From Angustibacter luteus (GTDB taxonomy: Bacteria; Actinomycetota; Actinomycetes; Actinomycetales; Angustibacteraceae), in assembly GCF_039541115.1 (NCBI RefSeq), contig NZ_BAABFP010000007.1:562584-626583 (forward strand): a stretch of 64,000 bases of DNA. The letters run 5' to 3'. Numbering within the stretch: the first letter of the stretch is position 1; each line of letters starts with the position of its first letter. This document shows, piece after piece, positions 63,189 to 64,000 of this stretch. The position numbers and the translations under genes are program-made. The notes beneath the pieces were generated by a model. The model ran no database searches. It was not told where the DNA came from and saw only the letters and a list, made by a program, of their open reading frames with translations.

Positions 63189-63535
63189 CCTCGAGGAACG
63201 GCCCCGCGCCCGGACGCGGTAGAGTGTCCGGGACCGAGCGCGCAGCGGAGGCGCTCACGCACGTGCCTGTCCGGCGCTGCGTGGGTTGCCGACAGCCGGG
63301 TGAGCGGTCTGTCCTCCTGCGGTTCGCCGTGGCCGAGGTCGACGGCCAGCAGACCGTCGTCCACGACCCCGCCCGGACCCTGCCGGGGCGCGGCGCCTGG
63401 CTGCACCCGGACGAGGACTGCTGGCAGCTGGCCCTTCGCCGTTCGGCGTTCGGTCGGGCGCTGCGGTCCCCGGCGAGGCTCGACCAGGTGGGAATCAGCG
63501 AGGTCATCGCCGCGCTGAGCCCTGAGCACGACTGA
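63185..63535 (+). CDS. ylxR: YlxR (DUF448) RNA-binding protein
   Basis: A 116-residue basic protein with the YlxR fold: [20 protein letters not shown] near residue 27 carries the CxxC-like pair, and [19 protein letters not shown] follows. YlxR homologues bind RNA; in Bacillus subtilis the protein has been linked to RNase P (RnpM). GTG 63185 overlaps the nusA stop (GTGA). It is always found between nusA and infB in this kind of operon. Confidence 0.9.
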   Translation: MTSRNGPAPGRGRVSGTERAAEALTHVPVRRCVGCRQPGERSVLLRFAVAEVDGQQTVVHDPARTLPGRGAWLHPDEDCWQLALRRSAFGRALRSPARLDQVGISEVIAALSPEHD

Positions 63536-63637
63536 ACGAGCAGTCAGAGTCACCCCGATCCCGAACCTGGGAGCGGGCACCACACGTCACCGTCACCGTC
63601 GGCGGGACGCGAGCAACCGGAAGCGGGTCAGACGCTG

Positions 63638-63683
63638 ATGAGCACCCGATGAGCACCCAGCGATGAACACCCCCCAGCACTAA
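63638..63683 (+). promoter_or_regulatory. Three overlapping minimal ORFs in infB leader
   Basis: ATG 63638 opens a 4-codon ORF (MSTR), whose TGA overlaps ATG 63649 of a 5-codon ORF (MSTQR), whose TGA overlaps ATG 63663 of a 6-codon ORF (MNTPQH) ending in TAA 63681-63683. All links are ATGA. The DNA basis is a triplicate GATGARCACCC repeat. No strong ribosome-binding site precedes the first ATG. They may act as a translation-sensing leader for infB. Confidence 0.4.
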
Positions 63684-63688
63684 CGACG

Positions 63689-63713
63689 GTCCGCGCCTGT
63701 CCTGGCCCGGACC
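63689..63713 (+). other. Hairpin before infB
   Basis: GGTCCG (63689-63694) pairs with CGGACC (63708-63713) over 13 bases, between the minimal ORFs and the infB ribosome-binding site. It could be a partner of the upstream ORFs in attenuation, or a processing site. Confidence 0.4.
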
Positions 63714-63730
63714 AGAAGACAGGGAGAGAC

Positions 63731-64000
63731 GTGGCAAAGGTCCGGGTCTACGAGCTCGCGAAAGAGCTCGGAGTCGAGAGCAAGGTCATCATGACCAAGC
63801 TCAACGAGATGGGCGAGTTCGTCCGGTCGGCATCGTCGACCGTCGAGCCGCCCGTGGTGCGCCGCCTGCGTGAGCAGATGCCGGCCGCCGAAGAGGCCGC
63901 GCCGGCGAAGAAGGCCGCCGCCAAGAAGGCGGCCCCCAAGGCCGCCACCCCCGCCGCGCCCGAGGCGGCGTCCGCGCCGGCCGAGGCTCCGGCCGCAGCC
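63731..64000 (+). CDS. infB: Translation initiation factor IF-2 (5' part)
   Basis: The first 90 codons of infB; the gene runs off the right edge. The N-terminal domain is recognisable: [20 protein letters not shown], then [20 protein letters not shown], the IF2_N helix bundle. From residue 55 the sequence becomes Ala/Lys/Pro-rich, the long unstructured linker typical of actinobacterial IF-2. GTG 63731 follows AGGGAGAG (63721-63728). The GTPase core lies outside the window. Confidence 0.93.
   Translation, partial: MAKVRVYELAKELGVESKVIMTKLNEMGEFVRSASSTVEPPVVRRLREQMPAAEEAAPAKKAAAKKAAPKAATPAAPEAASAPAEAPAAA

Overview
The window is a stretch of a high-GC Gram-positive (Actinomycetota) chromosome. 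Coding DNA is G/C-rich at third positions, GTG starts are common, and the gene order rpsB-tsf-pyrH-frr-cdsA-rlmN, dxr-rseP-ispG and rimP-nusA-ylxR-infB is typical of the phylum. DivIVA-repeat, PPOX-type flavin/F420, DinB/DUF664, DUF4439, DUF5317 and DUF4397 plus class F sortase proteins fit the same assignment. I cannot name the genus.

Layout. 1-1196: 3' part of an MFS exporter. 1403-6893: translation and lipid core (rpsB, tsf, pyrH, frr, cdsA, rlmN), followed by a DivIVA-repeat protein. 7593-15799: mixed accessory genes (methyltransferase, PPOX flavoproteins, cysteine-desulfurase-like protein, propionyl-CoA synthetase-like ligase, GntR/FCD regulator with a sterol-desaturase-family hydroxylase, TPR-GGDEF protein). 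15802-34599: polyamine uptake and oxidation, made of a leftward regulator-aminotransferase-flavoprotein-oxidase operon, a divergent aldehyde dehydrogenase-PotD pair, and a second aldehyde dehydrogenase-potDABC-oxidase operon next to a PucR regulator. 34703-47757: more amine and amino-acid catabolism (MmsA-like dehydrogenase, agmatinase-like ureohydrolase, P1 aminopeptidase with an APC permease, saccharopine-dehydrogenase-like protein, gabT, gabD), interrupted by a DUF4397/class F sortase surface locus. 48012-50910: two candidate micro-ORFs, a membrane GGDEF-EAL protein and a DUF5317 membrane protein. 50923-64000: core genes resume (dxr, rseP, ispG, GNAT, proS, rimP, nusA, ylxR, start of infB) with a small ribbon-helix-helix/VOC/MFS operon and a TauE-like permease between them.

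Taken together, the central 30 kb encodes an almost complete route from agmatine, putrescine or other polyamines to succinate: import (PotDABC), ureohydrolase, amine oxidation or transamination, two aminobutyraldehyde-dehydrogenase-like enzymes, GABA transaminase and succinate-semialdehyde dehydrogenase. No glutamylputrescine synthetase (PuuA) or hydrolase (PuuD) is present in the window.

The most unusual non-coding signals are three long intergenic hairpins, two very compact divergent start-start regions that look like paired leaderless promoters, convergent genes sharing stop-codon bases, two overlapping micro-ORFs behind a structured leader upstream of the GGDEF-EAL gene, and a chain of three minimal ORFs linked by ATGA overlaps in the infB leader. 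No tRNA, rRNA, CRISPR array, insertion sequence or prophage was recognised. No intergenic stretch exceeds about 300 bases if the micro-ORFs at 48012-48175 are counted as genes.
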